A stretch of DNA of 64,000 nucleotides from Candidatus Flexifilum breve (GTDB lineage Bacteria; Chloroflexota; Anaerolineae; Aggregatilineales; Phototrophicaceae), in contig JADKGC010000003.1 in assembly GCA_016717205.1 (NCBI GenBank), forward strand, positions 744,001-808,000, written 5' to 3'. Below, piece after piece: positions 51,641-59,890 of this stretch (position 1 is its first letter; each line of letters opens with the position of its first letter). The translations under genes and the position numbers were made by a program. The notes beneath the pieces were generated by a model, which was given only the letters and a program-made list of their open reading frames with translations, was not told the DNA's origin and ran no database searches.

Positions 51641-52498
51641 TTAGCGGAATAAACCTTCTTTGGTCAGAAATGCGTCCACCGCGGCCTGCCACGGTCGCAG
51701 CGTCACACCCACTATTTTACCTGCCAAATTCGCCAGAGGGGTAAATTCCGGCGGCGTCGACGGGCGCGCCCACGCATGGCTGGTGATGCGTCCGATCGGC
51801 ATCTCGGCGTAACCCGCATGATCCAGCACGTAACGCGCGAAGTCGTAGCGCGAACAGTAGCCCTCGTTGACCATGTGATACACCCCCCAACGCCGCGTCG
51901 CCATCAGGTTGACCAGCGCGACCGCCAGATCGTCGTTATACGTCGGACACGCGATCTCGTTAACGACCACCTTCAGCGGTTTGCCCGCCGCCGCTGCGCC
52001 CAACATTGTCTGAATGAAGTTTTTGCCGCCGTGCGCGAACAACCACGAGGTGCGCGCGATCATGTGGCGTGGGTTAACCCCGACGACCGCCTGTTCGCCG
52101 ACCCATTTGCTGTAGCCGTACGGGTTGATGGGCTGCGTCCAGTCGTATTCGCGGTACGGCTGTTTCGCCTTGCCATCGAACACCTCGTTGCTGCTCACGT
52201 ACAGAATCGGGACGCCGAGATCCGCCGTCGCCGCCGCAACATTGCCCGCCCCCAGTCCGTTGATCGTGATCGCCTTGTCCGGCTCACGCGCGCAGCCATC
52301 CACGTCTGTCCACGCCGCCGGGTGAATCACAAAGTCGGGCTGTGCCGCGGCGATCCACGCGCGGGTGGCCGAGTAATCGGCAATGTCAAATTCGGCGACA
52401 TCGGCGGGGATCGGCGTATGCCCGCGCGTGCTCAACACCTCGACCACCCGTGAACCTAACCGCCCCGCCGCGCCCGTCACCAGTACCCGCATGGCCAT
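51641..52498 (-). CDS. rmlD: dTDP-4-dehydrorhamnose reductase
   Basis: 285 aa. The NADPH loop TGAAGRLGSR, HPAAWTDVDGCAREPD, and YxxxK in NPYGYSKWVGEQ are RmlD signatures. It reduces dTDP-4-keto-rhamnose to dTDP-rhamnose, the last step. rmlA and rmlB are 36-38 kb away in this window. RmlC (epimerase) is not seen, so either it lies outside or a different route supplies the substrate. It is not linked to other rhamnose genes here. Confidence 0.93.
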   Translation of the reverse strand: MAMRVLVTGAAGRLGSRVVEVLSTRGHTPIPADVAEFDIADYSATRAWIAAAQPDFVIHPAAWTDVDGCAREPDKAITINGLGAGNVAAATADLGVPILYVSSNEVFDGKAKQPYREYDWTQPINPYGYSKWVGEQAVVGVNPRHMIARTSWLFAHGGKNFIQTMLGAAAAGKPLKVVVNEIACPTYNDDLAVALVNLMATRRWGVYHMVNEGYCSRYDFARYVLDHAGYAEMPIGRITSHAWARPSTPPEFTPLANLAGKIVGVTLRPWQAAVDAFLTKEGLFR

Positions 52499-52524
52499 CC
52501 CTTTGCAAAGTGAGTTCTAGCACC

Positions 52525-52625
52525 AGGACTGAGGTTTGAGGACTGAGGACTGAGAAAAACCGTTTCAGGGTTATAAGAGCAGACATCACTCTCGTACAAA
52601 TTCTCAGTCCTTTCACCTCAGTCCT
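52525..52625. repeat. CTGAGGACTGAG-type dyad repeat
   Basis: AGGACTGAGG and the tandem GGACTGAGGACTGAG face the complementary CTCAGTCC copies across a 50-nt centre. A second copy is at 61250-61319. It is between rmlD and the PLD gene. Confidence 0.75.
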
Positions 52626-53352
52626 AAATCATGACTATCCGTTCGTCGCTGCGCGTGTGCGCCCAGACTGGGCTGAAATAGCGATTGTGCAGGTCGATCA
52701 CCTCGTTGACATCGGTCACGGGTTCGATCACCTCGCGCCCCTGCGCCGCCTTGCGCCATGCGAAGTCGGTCAGGTTCGCCGAACCTTTGAACGCCAGCAG
52801 CCCATCGATCACCACAATTTTCTGATGCGGAAAGTGCGGGCTGTCATTTGGGAAGACCTGCAGTTTCAAGCGCGGCGCTTCGTCGTGATACTCGGTGATC
52901 TCGCGCAGCACCATATCATGCTTGATACCGGAGACGATGCCGCGCACATCGACGCGCTGCGCCGTCAGTTTGAGCGCGCCGAGGATCAGCACGCTGATGC
53001 CATAGGTCGTGAAATGCACAAACTTCTCAGCATTTTGCAGCGCCTCGAATAACGCGCGGATCGGCGGGTATGGCGTGTACTGCCCATACGGCGACATGAC
53101 CGATTCGCGGGTCTTGCGGGCAATCCGGGCCAGTGCCTGACTGTGCTCGATCAGGTCTTTGTAGTGCAGATCCAGCCCTTTGGCGCGTAAATACTCATCC
53201 GGCATCGGGTAACGGTCGGTGGCGATGTACTGCACGCCGTATACCGGGCACACCACCCGCCCCACGTCGACCAGCAGCGCGTAACACCGTTCGCACAAAT
53301 AGCCCGGCGGCGTAAACCGCAGCAGCGAATCAATATCAAAGCCCGTTTGCAC
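52624..53352 (-). CDS. Phospholipase D-like nuclease
   Basis: 242 aa with one HKD motif, PHQKIVVIDGLLAFKGSAN, of the PLD nuclease/phosphodiesterase superfamily; a single motif suggests dimerisation for activity. A partial zinc-finger-like LCERC..VVCPVYG precedes it at residues 19-38. The start is a GTG that overlaps the stop of the upstream 122-residue gene (TAGTG), so the two are translationally coupled. Nucleic-acid cleavage is the likely activity; the target is unknown. Confidence 0.78.
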   Translation of the reverse strand: MQTGFDIDSLLRFTPPGYLCERCYALLVDVGRVVCPVYGVQYIATDRYPMPDEYLRAKGLDLHYKDLIEHSQALARIARKTRESVMSPYGQYTPYPPIRALFEALQNAEKFVHFTTYGISVLILGALKLTAQRVDVRGIVSGIKHDMVLREITEYHDEAPRLKLQVFPNDSPHFPHQKIVVIDGLLAFKGSANLTDFAWRKAAQGREVIEPVTDVNEVIDLHNRYFSPVWAHTRSDERIVMI

Positions 53353-53705
53353 TACCGTTCGCTCCAGTGCTCAAACACCGCTTCGAGATCCTGCCGCCAT
53401 TCGGCTTCAAGGTCATCGGTTGAGCGCTCATCCATCCGCTCGAAGTAGCCGCCACCGGGGATGCCCGTCTGCTTGGTGACGACGAGCGCGCACAACGGCC
53501 CATCGCCGTCTTCCCACGCCTCACGGCAGACGTCGCGCAGCAGGCGGTGAAAGATATGCGAATGATAGTGCAGCGTAACGGTTTGCAGGCGCAGGCACAA
53601 TTCTGAGTAGGTAATCGTCTCGCGTGCCCGCGCCACCTCGATGAGCACCGCGCGCATTTCGGCTTTGACCGCCCGGTAATCGGCGTCAATCAATTTGCGC
53701 GGCAT
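53352..53705 (-). CDS. Small winged-helix-like partner of the PLD nuclease
   Basis: About 117 aa from ATG 53705. A helical N-terminus (DADYRAVKAEMRAVLIEVA) leads to TITYSELCLRLQTVT and LCALVVTKQTGIPGGGYF; this TYSEL/LxALVV/PGxGYF signature occurs in small wHTH-like proteins near nuclease or regulatory genes (recalled, not verified). Its stop and the PLD start share one base. A role in recruiting or controlling the nuclease is inferred. Confidence 0.55.
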   Translation of the reverse strand: MPRKLIDADYRAVKAEMRAVLIEVARARETITYSELCLRLQTVTLHYHSHIFHRLLRDVCREAWEDGDGPLCALVVTKQTGIPGGGYFERMDERSTDDLEAEWRQDLEAVFEHWSER

Positions 53706-53789
53706 GCGGTGCTCCTCCAACCTTTTTCCAACGAAGCGCGGCAGATACTAAACCATTTGTTCTGATATCGCAACCCACGCCTTTAGCGG

Positions 53790-54558
53790 TTACCGCAGCA
53801 CGACCGTGAGATTCTGGTCGTCGATGATGACTTCGGAGAGGGTGTAATAGCCGCCGCCCGCCTGCACGCTGAGCTGGCGCAGCAGCTCATTGCCGCGCGT
53901 CTCAAATTCGGTGATCGTCGTGCCGAAGCTTTCTGGCGGCACGGCGTACAGGCTCGTTGAGGTCAACCCCGGCGAAAGCGAACTGACGGCGCGTCGAGTC
54001 CAGCGTGAGCACGATGCCCGCCGTCTGCGTGATGCCGCCGTACTCGGGGAAAGTCACGTCGACGTACACGACTGCCCCACCGGGGCGCAGATCGATGCGC
54101 GGGTTGCGGATGCGCGGGTCGGGCGATTGGTCGCTGCACAGGGCGCTTTGCGCGCGGCACAGTTCCATCAAGCCCGCTTCGCTGAACGTGGCGACGGCGG
54201 CTTGTCCACCGCTCGGCAGTTCGCCTAACGTGAAGTCGTAGAGGTTGCTGTTGGGGTCAAGCTCGCGCACGCCATACTCGCCCAGATTCAGGCTGATGTC
54301 GGCGGGCTGCGTGGGATTGAGCAGTTCGATGGTCGGCACGGGCGTGACTTCGTCAAAGACCTGCGCCGTTTCCCCTTCGGAGCGCAGCCCGGCAATCTGC
54401 GCGACAATGCCGGAGAGGTTCGGGCGGAAAAGCAAAACGGCGGCCAGAATCACGAGAGCGGATGCGCCGAGCAGCAGGAAGCAGCCACAGCCCACCGCCA
54501 CCAGCGAAGTCTGCCGCCGCCGGACGGGTCGAACATAACCGGATGGATTGTTCCGCAA
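53790..54558 (-). pseudogene. Membrane-anchored protein of unknown function with one frameshift
   Basis: From a TTG start behind GGAGG, one TM helix (about 19-44, VAVGCGCFLLLGASALVILAAV) follows a basic N-terminus, then an extracytoplasmic domain with VVYVDVTFPEYGGITQTAGI. At 53957-53958 an extra T shifts the frame. With it removed the protein continues TSLYAVPPESFGTTITEFET and ends NLTVVLR at TAA 53792-53790, about 255 aa. The family is not recognised. It faces away from the cupin gene upstream. Confidence 0.7.
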
Positions 54559-54655
54559 AAAGTGCCTCCAGTGTCACAGTTTACTGTTCAGAGTGCAGCG
54601 CGACCGAACTGATCGCCTGTACTGCTCCCAGTTTACTGTGCACTGTCAAGCCCGT

Positions 54656-54967
54656 TTAGTCGGTGCAGTTCTCGCACTGCGTCACAAAGTAGACGATGCC
54701 TTCCGCGCCCACCACGCCCGAATGCGGACGGTTGCCGGGGATATTCAGCCGATCACCGGCCGCTACATTGAAGACATCCTTGCCAATGGTGATTTTGGCG
54801 CTGCCACTGGCAAAACCGAGGACGAGATCCTGCGAATTCCGGTGGTTTTCGTAGGTGGCGTGCGGCAGTTCGACCACTTTATGCGCGTTGTGACCGTGGC
54901 GGCTGACATGTTCGCAGATCTGATCTTCGGTGAGTCCGACGTAGACTTTGGGCTCGTGAATGGCCAT
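54656..54967 (-). CDS. Cupin-domain protein
   Basis: 103 aa from ATG 54967 with AAGGAG upstream. A single cupin barrel: the first motif is HATYENHRNSQDLVLGFASG (metal His pattern only partly kept), the second GDRLNIPGNRPHSGVV. It ends with a Cys pair, QCENCTD. Members bind metals or small molecules; the function cannot be read. It stands alone. Confidence 0.8.
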   Translation of the reverse strand: MAIHEPKVYVGLTEDQICEHVSRHGHNAHKVVELPHATYENHRNSQDLVLGFASGSAKITIGKDVFNVAAGDRLNIPGNRPHSGVVGAEGIVYFVTQCENCTD

Positions 54968-55227
54968 CGTAATGAACTCCTTAACTCGTGATATGGCCAT
55001 TGTAGCCGGGATCGCCCGGCCTGACCCGTTACGCTCATCAACTTTTTGGTCGCTAAACGTCACACTTTGTAACGTCCCCACCAGCCGACCGTCACAATCC
55101 CGCCAGGGTTGAGCACAATCTCGCAATCTTAATCTTAATACTCTGTGAGAGGGTGCGTCGAGATCAAGCCGCATTAATGCGATTTGTCATACAATCGGGT
55201 TGGTTATACGGAACTGAAGGTGGCTGT

Positions 55228-55797
55228 ATGAGTCAGGCTAGGCGCGTCATCGACCAAAGTGGGGCTGAAGGCGTTATCGAGATGCTGGATGGGAAGTTCG
55301 CCCGGCTGCGTTTGCACACGGGACGCACGGTCGCTATCCCGCGCGAAGCACTCAATTGGGATGCGGAGGCCAACACGTACCGGGTCCAGCTCGATTTCAC
55401 CCGCCTCGGCTCCCGCGTCGAAGAGCAGACGGTCATCCCGTTAGCCGCGGAAGAACTCACCGTGGACAAGCAGACCGTGGAAAACACCGTGCGCGTCCAG
55501 AAGCGCGTCCGCGAAGAAACGGTCGTCGTGGATGAAGTTCTGCGCCGCGACAGCGTGGAAGTCGAGCGCATACCGATGGATCGCTACGTCGATCAACCGT
55601 TGGAACCGCGCTACGAAGGCGACACGATGATCATTCCCATTCTAGAGGAAGTGCTCGTCGTGGAAAAACGTCTACTGCTACGCGAGGAGATCCGTATCAC
55701 CCGGCGGCAATCAGTGGTGCGCGACCCGCAGGAGCATGTGCTGCGGCGCGAAGAAGCCACTGTCACGCGTGACCAAACCGATCAATCAGTCGAGTAA
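55228..55797 (+). CDS. DUF2382 stress-response protein
   Basis: 189 aa from ATG 55228 with AAGGTGG upstream. An N-terminal PRC-barrel/DUF2171-like part (IEMLDGKFARLRLHTGRTVA) is followed by two YsnF/AvaK-type DUF2382 units (IPLAAEELTVDKQTVE with RVQKRVREETVVVDEVL, and IPILEEVLVVEKRLLLREEI with ITRRQSVVRD). These amphipathic repeats are known from general-stress proteins. It lies 21 bp before another DUF2382 gene, so they form an operon. Confidence 0.85.
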   Translation: MSQARRVIDQSGAEGVIEMLDGKFARLRLHTGRTVAIPREALNWDAEANTYRVQLDFTRLGSRVEEQTVIPLAAEELTVDKQTVENTVRVQKRVREETVVVDEVLRRDSVEVERIPMDRYVDQPLEPRYEGDTMIIPILEEVLVVEKRLLLREEIRITRRQSVVRDPQEHVLRREEATVTRDQTDQSVE

Positions 55798-55818
55798 GAG
55801 AAGCAAGAGGAGTCGAAG

Positions 55819-57081
55819 ATGGCACATACAGTAGTAGCGCTCTATGATGACTTTGATACCGCGCGGCGCGTGGTAGAAGAATTGGTGTCCGCGGGCTTTG
55901 ACCGCGAAGACATCAGCCTGGTGGCCAATGATGCCAGTGGCAGCATGGGCTCGACGCTCAAAACGGACAAAGACGATGTGACGGCAGGTGAAGGTGCCGG
56001 CTTTGGTGCCGTCGTCGGCACGCTGATCGGCTTGGGCGTAGCGCTCATCCCCGGCGTGGGGCCAGTTCTGGCGGCAGGTCCGCTCGCGGCAGCGCTCATG
56101 GCGGGCATCGGCGCGGCGGCTGGCGCGGCGACGGGTGGCATCGCGGCCAGCCTGATCGACCTCGGCATGTCGGAAGACGAAGCCGGCTACTATAACGAAG
56201 GTCTGCGCGGTGGCGGCACGCTCGTGACCGTCAGCCTCGACGACGACACGTATGTCGGGCGCGCGCAGGACATCATGAACCGCTACAACCCGATTGATGT
56301 GAACGACCGCTTCGGTGGCAGTTCGCTGTCGAGCGACACCAGCGGCCTGACGACGGGCACGAGTGGCCTGAGCAGCGGTCAGAAGCAGTCGAGCATGGGC
56401 ACGACCAACCGCAATGTCGATGCGGGTGATCAGGTCAGCCTGCCCGTGGTTGAAGAAGAACTGAACGTGGGCAAGCGCACAGTTGAAGAAGGCGTGGCGC
56501 GGGTGCGCTCCGTCGTGCGCGAAACCCCGGTCGAAGAACAAGTGCATCTGCGCGACGAACACGTGACGGTCGAACGCCACCCCGTGGATCGCCCGGCAGA
56601 CCCGAATGATCTCAACGCCTTCCGCGAACAGACGATTGAGGTCACGGAACGGCGCGAAGAACCGGTCGTGCAGAAGCAGGCGCGCGTGGTCGAAGAAGTC
56701 GTGGTCGGCAAGGAAGTGGAAGAACACACCGAAACGGTGCGCGATACCGTGCGCCGCACCGATGTGGAAATCGAAAACGCGGGAACGACGGGACGCACGG
56801 GCAGCATGTCCGGCATGACCTATCGCCCGTACACTGACTACGAGACCGATTTCCACACGCACTACGACACCAACTACGCGTCGAGCGGCTACACGTTCGA
56901 CCAGTACACCCCGGCGTACCGCTACGGTTACACGCTGGCCACCACGGATCGCTACGGCGATTACGATTGGGATCGGCTGGAACCGGAAGCCCGCCGCTAC
57001 TGGGAAGAACGCAACCCCAACACGTGGGAACGCTTCAAGGACAGCATCCGCGAAGCGTGGGATCGCGTGCGCGGTCGTTAG
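55819..57081 (+). CDS. General stress protein 17M/DUF2382 protein with glycine-zipper segment
   Basis: 420 aa. The N-terminal GSP17M domain (about 1-60) is VVALYDDFDTARRVVEELVS. A long hydrophobic Gly/Ala stretch (about 65-120) may insert in a membrane or self-associate. A Ser/Gly linker (about 165-210) leads to a DUF2382 region (about 215-325: LPVVEEELNVGKRTVEEGVA). The C-terminal 90 residues are Tyr/Arg/Asp-rich. It is probably envelope stress related. A long antisense frame over this gene is a codon-bias shadow. A terminator follows. Confidence 0.85.
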   Translation: MAHTVVALYDDFDTARRVVEELVSAGFDREDISLVANDASGSMGSTLKTDKDDVTAGEGAGFGAVVGTLIGLGVALIPGVGPVLAAGPLAAALMAGIGAAAGAATGGIAASLIDLGMSEDEAGYYNEGLRGGGTLVTVSLDDDTYVGRAQDIMNRYNPIDVNDRFGGSSLSSDTSGLTTGTSGLSSGQKQSSMGTTNRNVDAGDQVSLPVVEEELNVGKRTVEEGVARVRSVVRETPVEEQVHLRDEHVTVERHPVDRPADPNDLNAFREQTIEVTERREEPVVQKQARVVEEVVVGKEVEEHTETVRDTVRRTDVEIENAGTTGRTGSMSGMTYRPYTDYETDFHTHYDTNYASSGYTFDQYTPAYRYGYTLATTDRYGDYDWDRLEPEARRYWEERNPNTWERFKDSIREAWDRVRGR

Positions 57082-57090
57082 TGAGTTAAG

Positions 57091-57124
57091 CTCACCCCCT
57101 ACCCCCTCTCCGGGTGGAGAGGGG
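57091..57124. repeat. Short C/T-rich repeat of the 23539 family
   Basis: CTCACCCCCTACCCCCTCTC followed by the partial complement GGAGAGGGG. It is downstream of the stress gene. Confidence 0.55.
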
Positions 57125-57139
57125 AACATCAGGGCAATA

Positions 57140-57169
57140 AACAGGGCAGACCACTTGGTCTGCCCTGTT
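57140..57169 (+). terminator. Strong hairpin terminator after the stress operon
   Basis: AACAGGGCAGACC (57140-57152) pairs exactly with GGTCTGCCCTGTT (57157-57169) around ACTT. Thirteen pairs, then CGTTT. It ends the plus-strand DUF2382 operon. Confidence 0.8.
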
Positions 57170-57416
57170 CGTTTGGAAAAGCACAGCGGTCTGGGCAAGT
57201 AGCGAGTTTTGGGGTTTGTAACCTCTATTGGGGCCCTTTCCTGTTCAATGCGGGCGCCGTCCCACACAACCTTATTGGACGCCCTCTCAATCGTGTCCCT
57301 ACACAAGCACCATTTTTCGTAGGGACGCAATGAATTGCATCCGCCGCTTCCAAACCAAGTGTTCGTTATCTTGCAGAGCTATCCGCGCGCCTTGCCACGA
57401 CGATCCGGTAAATCGT
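57170..57416. other. Intergenic space with a partial dispersed palindrome
   Basis: No gene is supported. GTGTCCCTAC (about 57293-57302) and GTAGGGACGC (57319-57328) form an inverted pair, and GCAAT-GAATTGC lies next to it, so this is a diverged member of the palindrome family. The rest shows nothing recognisable. Confidence 0.6.
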
Positions 57417-58001
57417 CTAATCAAACTCCAGCAGCGGTTCGAGCCGCTGTATGAGCGCCTCCCCGATGCCTTCAATGGCGTCGAGGTCGGCCATGTTTGT
57501 GAAGCGCCCCACTTGATCGCGGCGGTCGATGATGCGCTGCGCCAGCACTTCGCCGACTCCGGGGAGCGTCATCAGTTCATCGAGATTCGCCGTGTTGACG
57601 TTGACCCGTGCCCCACCCTGCGGCGTCGCGATGATGCTGGTATCAGCGTCGGCTTCGACTGCCCCTATTTCATACACATGGACCTGATCGCCATCGTGCA
57701 GCACGGCGGCGAGGTTGACGCGCGTCAGATCGGCGTTGGCCGTTGTTCCGCCAGCCAGTGCGAGCGCATCACTGACGCGGCTGTTATACGGCAAACGGAT
57801 CACCTGATTCGGCTGGTTGACCGCGCCCGTCACATACACCTGAATCTCGCCGGGCGTGGTCGCGGTCGGCGTCGGGACAGGCGGTTCGATGACGATGTGC
57901 ACGGGTTCGGGTCGGGTGCTGAGCAGCAGAACCGCACCCCCGATTAACGTGACGATCAGAAGCGCGAACGCGAGAATTGAGAGGCGGGGTGAGGTGGTCA
58001 T
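57417..58001 (-). CDS. ComEA-like SLBB and helix-hairpin-helix protein
   Basis: About 194 aa. One N-terminal TM anchor (about 5-30), a Pro/Thr linker, an SLBB-like domain (VYVTGAVNQPNQVIRLPYNS) and a C-terminal double helix-hairpin-helix of the ComEA type (NVNTANLDELMTLPGVGEVL). ComEA binds incoming DNA in natural competence. The start is ATG 58001, because it overlaps the DUF3052 stop (ATGA). It ends the five-gene operon from rluD. Confidence 0.85.
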   Translation of the reverse strand: MTTSPRLSILAFALLIVTLIGGAVLLLSTRPEPVHIVIEPPVPTPTATTPGEIQVYVTGAVNQPNQVIRLPYNSRVSDALALAGGTTANADLTRVNLAAVLHDGDQVHVYEIGAVEADADTSIIATPQGGARVNVNTANLDELMTLPGVGEVLAQRIIDRRDQVGRFTNMADLDAIEGIGEALIQRLEPLLEFD

Positions 58002-58402
58002 GGGCGGTCTTTGCGGCGATAGACGAACTTCAGGCCCGACCACTGCGCATCGACGGCGATCACTTTGACGTCGACCACACCGTGTGCCAAGCCATATGCG
58101 CGAATGATGTTTTCGTCCAAATCGGTGGGGATGCCCGCCGACTTCTTATACCACGAGACCCACAGCATCCCATTCGGCTTGAGCAGCGCAGCAAGGCGCT
58201 CAAAATCGGCGTCGAAGGCCGCGTAATCGCGCACGAACAACTGAATCAAGTCGAGCGGCGGATCGAGGCTGATCTCGACATCAGGCGGAAGCAACCCCGG
58301 CGTGTACGTCTCCGGCGCGCTGACAAACGCGATCCGCATGCCCGGTTTGACGCCAAGCTTGTCCAGCAGTGACCGTTTGGAATACCCTGCCGCGTCGGTC
58401 AT
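57998..58402 (-). CDS. DUF3052-family protein
   Basis: 134 aa. SLLDKLGVKPGMRIAFVSAP and LVYKKSAGIPTDLDEN-like blocks (here WVSWYKKSAGIPTDLDENII) match the DUF3052 family, of unknown role. No TM helix. Overlaps comEA by 4 bp and starts 6 bp after mscS. Confidence 0.8.
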   Translation of the reverse strand: MTDAAGYSKRSLLDKLGVKPGMRIAFVSAPETYTPGLLPPDVEISLDPPLDLIQLFVRDYAAFDADFERLAALLKPNGMLWVSWYKKSAGIPTDLDENIIRAYGLAHGVVDVKVIAVDAQWSGLKFVYRRKDRP

Positions 58403-58408
58403 GGCACG

Positions 58409-59002
58409 TCAGCGCGGAGGTTGGGCAGGACGCGGCGGCGGCGGCGGTGGCTGCATCGACGCGAAGGTCGGCGTATTGTTGCTCACGATGATCGATTCTT
58501 GGAACAGCGTGCGATTCGGCACGAGGATGCGCTGTGTCTCCGTCTGGAGCGTGGTGTAGCGCAGGTCGATATCGGTCACGATGCCCTCATGCGCTCCCAC
58601 GCGGATGTAATTGCCGCGCCGGAAGGGGCGGTACATCAGGATGAGGATGCCGGAGAGCAAATTGCCGATGATGTCCTGCAGCGCGAAGGCGACGGCGAAC
58701 GTCGTGATCCCCAGCCCGGCGACCAGCGCGGAGACATCCACGCCAATCGTGCCGAGCGCGGTCAACAGGCCGGACACAATGATCGTCAGGCCAATCACCT
58801 GCGTCATCAAATCCAGCACCGAGTCATCGAGCCGCGTTTTGCTCCCAAAGCGCCGAACGGTCGCGCGGAACAGAATGCTCACAATCCAGAAGGCGATGAA
58901 GATCACCAGAGCCAGCAAAAGCTGCGGAATAAAGCCAATGATCTGTTCGGTTAACGTCGGCGCGACGACTTGCGCGGCGGTCTCGATGGTCTCGGTGGGC
59001 AT
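58409..59002 (-). CDS. Small MscS-family mechanosensitive channel
   Basis: 197 aa, shorter than E. coli MscS. Three TM helices: about 22-45, 62-85 and the pore-lining one 88-118 (ALVAGLGITTFAVAFALQDI, glycine/alanine pattern). The beta domain begins GILILMYRPFRRGNYIRVG and includes TQRILVPN. The C-terminal end is a poly-Pro tail. It releases osmolytes under tension. It lies between the nitrilase-like and DUF3052 genes. Confidence 0.9.
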   Translation of the reverse strand: MPTETIETAAQVVAPTLTEQIIGFIPQLLLALVIFIAFWIVSILFRATVRRFGSKTRLDDSVLDLMTQVIGLTIIVSGLLTALGTIGVDVSALVAGLGITTFAVAFALQDIIGNLLSGILILMYRPFRRGNYIRVGAHEGIVTDIDLRYTTLQTETQRILVPNRTLFQESIIVSNNTPTFASMQPPPPPPRPAQPPR

Positions 59003-59011
59003 AGTATCAGT

Positions 59012-59848
59012 TTAGTAGCGGCGGACGATGGACTTGTAGACGGTCGGCTGGCGGTTCTGGATCAACTGCCATTCTTCGCGGCTGCGGCGGATTTCATCCA
59101 CATCGATGCGCGCCACGACAAAGCCCTCATTCGGCGCGCCTGTGTCCGGGTTGGTGTCGCCCGCCATGGTCGCGTAGATATCACCGCGCGGCCCGACGAT
59201 CATGCTGTCGCCACCGAAGCTCATGGTTACGTCTTCGCCAACACGGTTCGACCCGGCCATGAAGACCGCGTTTTCGTAGGCGCGAGCGCGCATGAAGGTC
59301 TTCCATGCGTCCACATCGGACGCTTCCCAGTTCGCCAGCACGCACAGAATTTCCGCGCCATCCAGCGTGAGCGCGCGCGCGACTTCCGGGAACGCGAGGT
59401 CGTAACCGACCATCAGGCCAATCGAGCCGATTTCCGTCTCGATCACGGGCATCTGGTAGCCATCGCGGAAGGCCATGCGTTCTTCGCCGCGCAGGTGAAT
59501 TTTGTTGTAGACGTCGACGACATCGCCTTCCGGCCCCACCAGCACCGCCGAGTTGTAGAGCACGCTTTCGACTTTTTCCTTGGTCACCATGCCAAAGGCG
59601 ATATACACGCCGTATTCGCTGGCGCGCTGCGCCATCAGGTTGACCGTCGGACCGGGAACACGCTGCGCCTTTTCAGTAAAGCGTAAGCCCAACTCATACC
59701 CGCTGGTGATCAGTTCGGGGAACACAATCAGGTCGACGCGCTGGGCGGTCGCCACCTTGCTGATCATGTCGGACATCTTGATCAGATTTTCGTCAGTTTC
59801 ACCGAGCTTAGGACTCATCTGAACAACAGCGACAGAAACTTCGCGCAT
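59012..59848 (-). CDS. Carbon-nitrogen hydrolase-fold protein lacking the catalytic Cys
   Basis: 278 aa of the nitrilase superfamily fold. The catalytic Glu45 (IVFPELITSG) and Lys116 (VYNKIHLRGEERM) are kept, but the nucleophile in the usual GxxxCYDLRFPE motif is Gly148 (GLMVGYDLAFPE). The codon is GGT; TGT would need one change. The fold continues with ILCVLANWEASD. It may be catalytically dead, use another residue or have a binding role. It is cotranscribed with mscS (9-bp gap) after rluD (42-bp gap). Confidence 0.88.
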   Translation of the reverse strand: MREVSVAVVQMSPKLGETDENLIKMSDMISKVATAQRVDLIVFPELITSGYELGLRFTEKAQRVPGPTVNLMAQRASEYGVYIAFGMVTKEKVESVLYNSAVLVGPEGDVVDVYNKIHLRGEERMAFRDGYQMPVIETEIGSIGLMVGYDLAFPEVARALTLDGAEILCVLANWEASDVDAWKTFMRARAYENAVFMAGSNRVGEDVTMSFGGDSMIVGPRGDIYATMAGDTNPDTGAPNEGFVVARIDVDEIRRSREEWQLIQNRQPTVYKSIVRRY

Positions 59849-59890
59849 GGAATTTCCTTATGAGCGTTAAGCGATTCGACTTAAATTGTA

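Noticed and set aside
55786..57330. 514-aa minus-strand frame over the GSP17M/DUF2382 gene
   Set aside because: His/Arg/Ala-biased antisense shadow of a real plus-strand gene.
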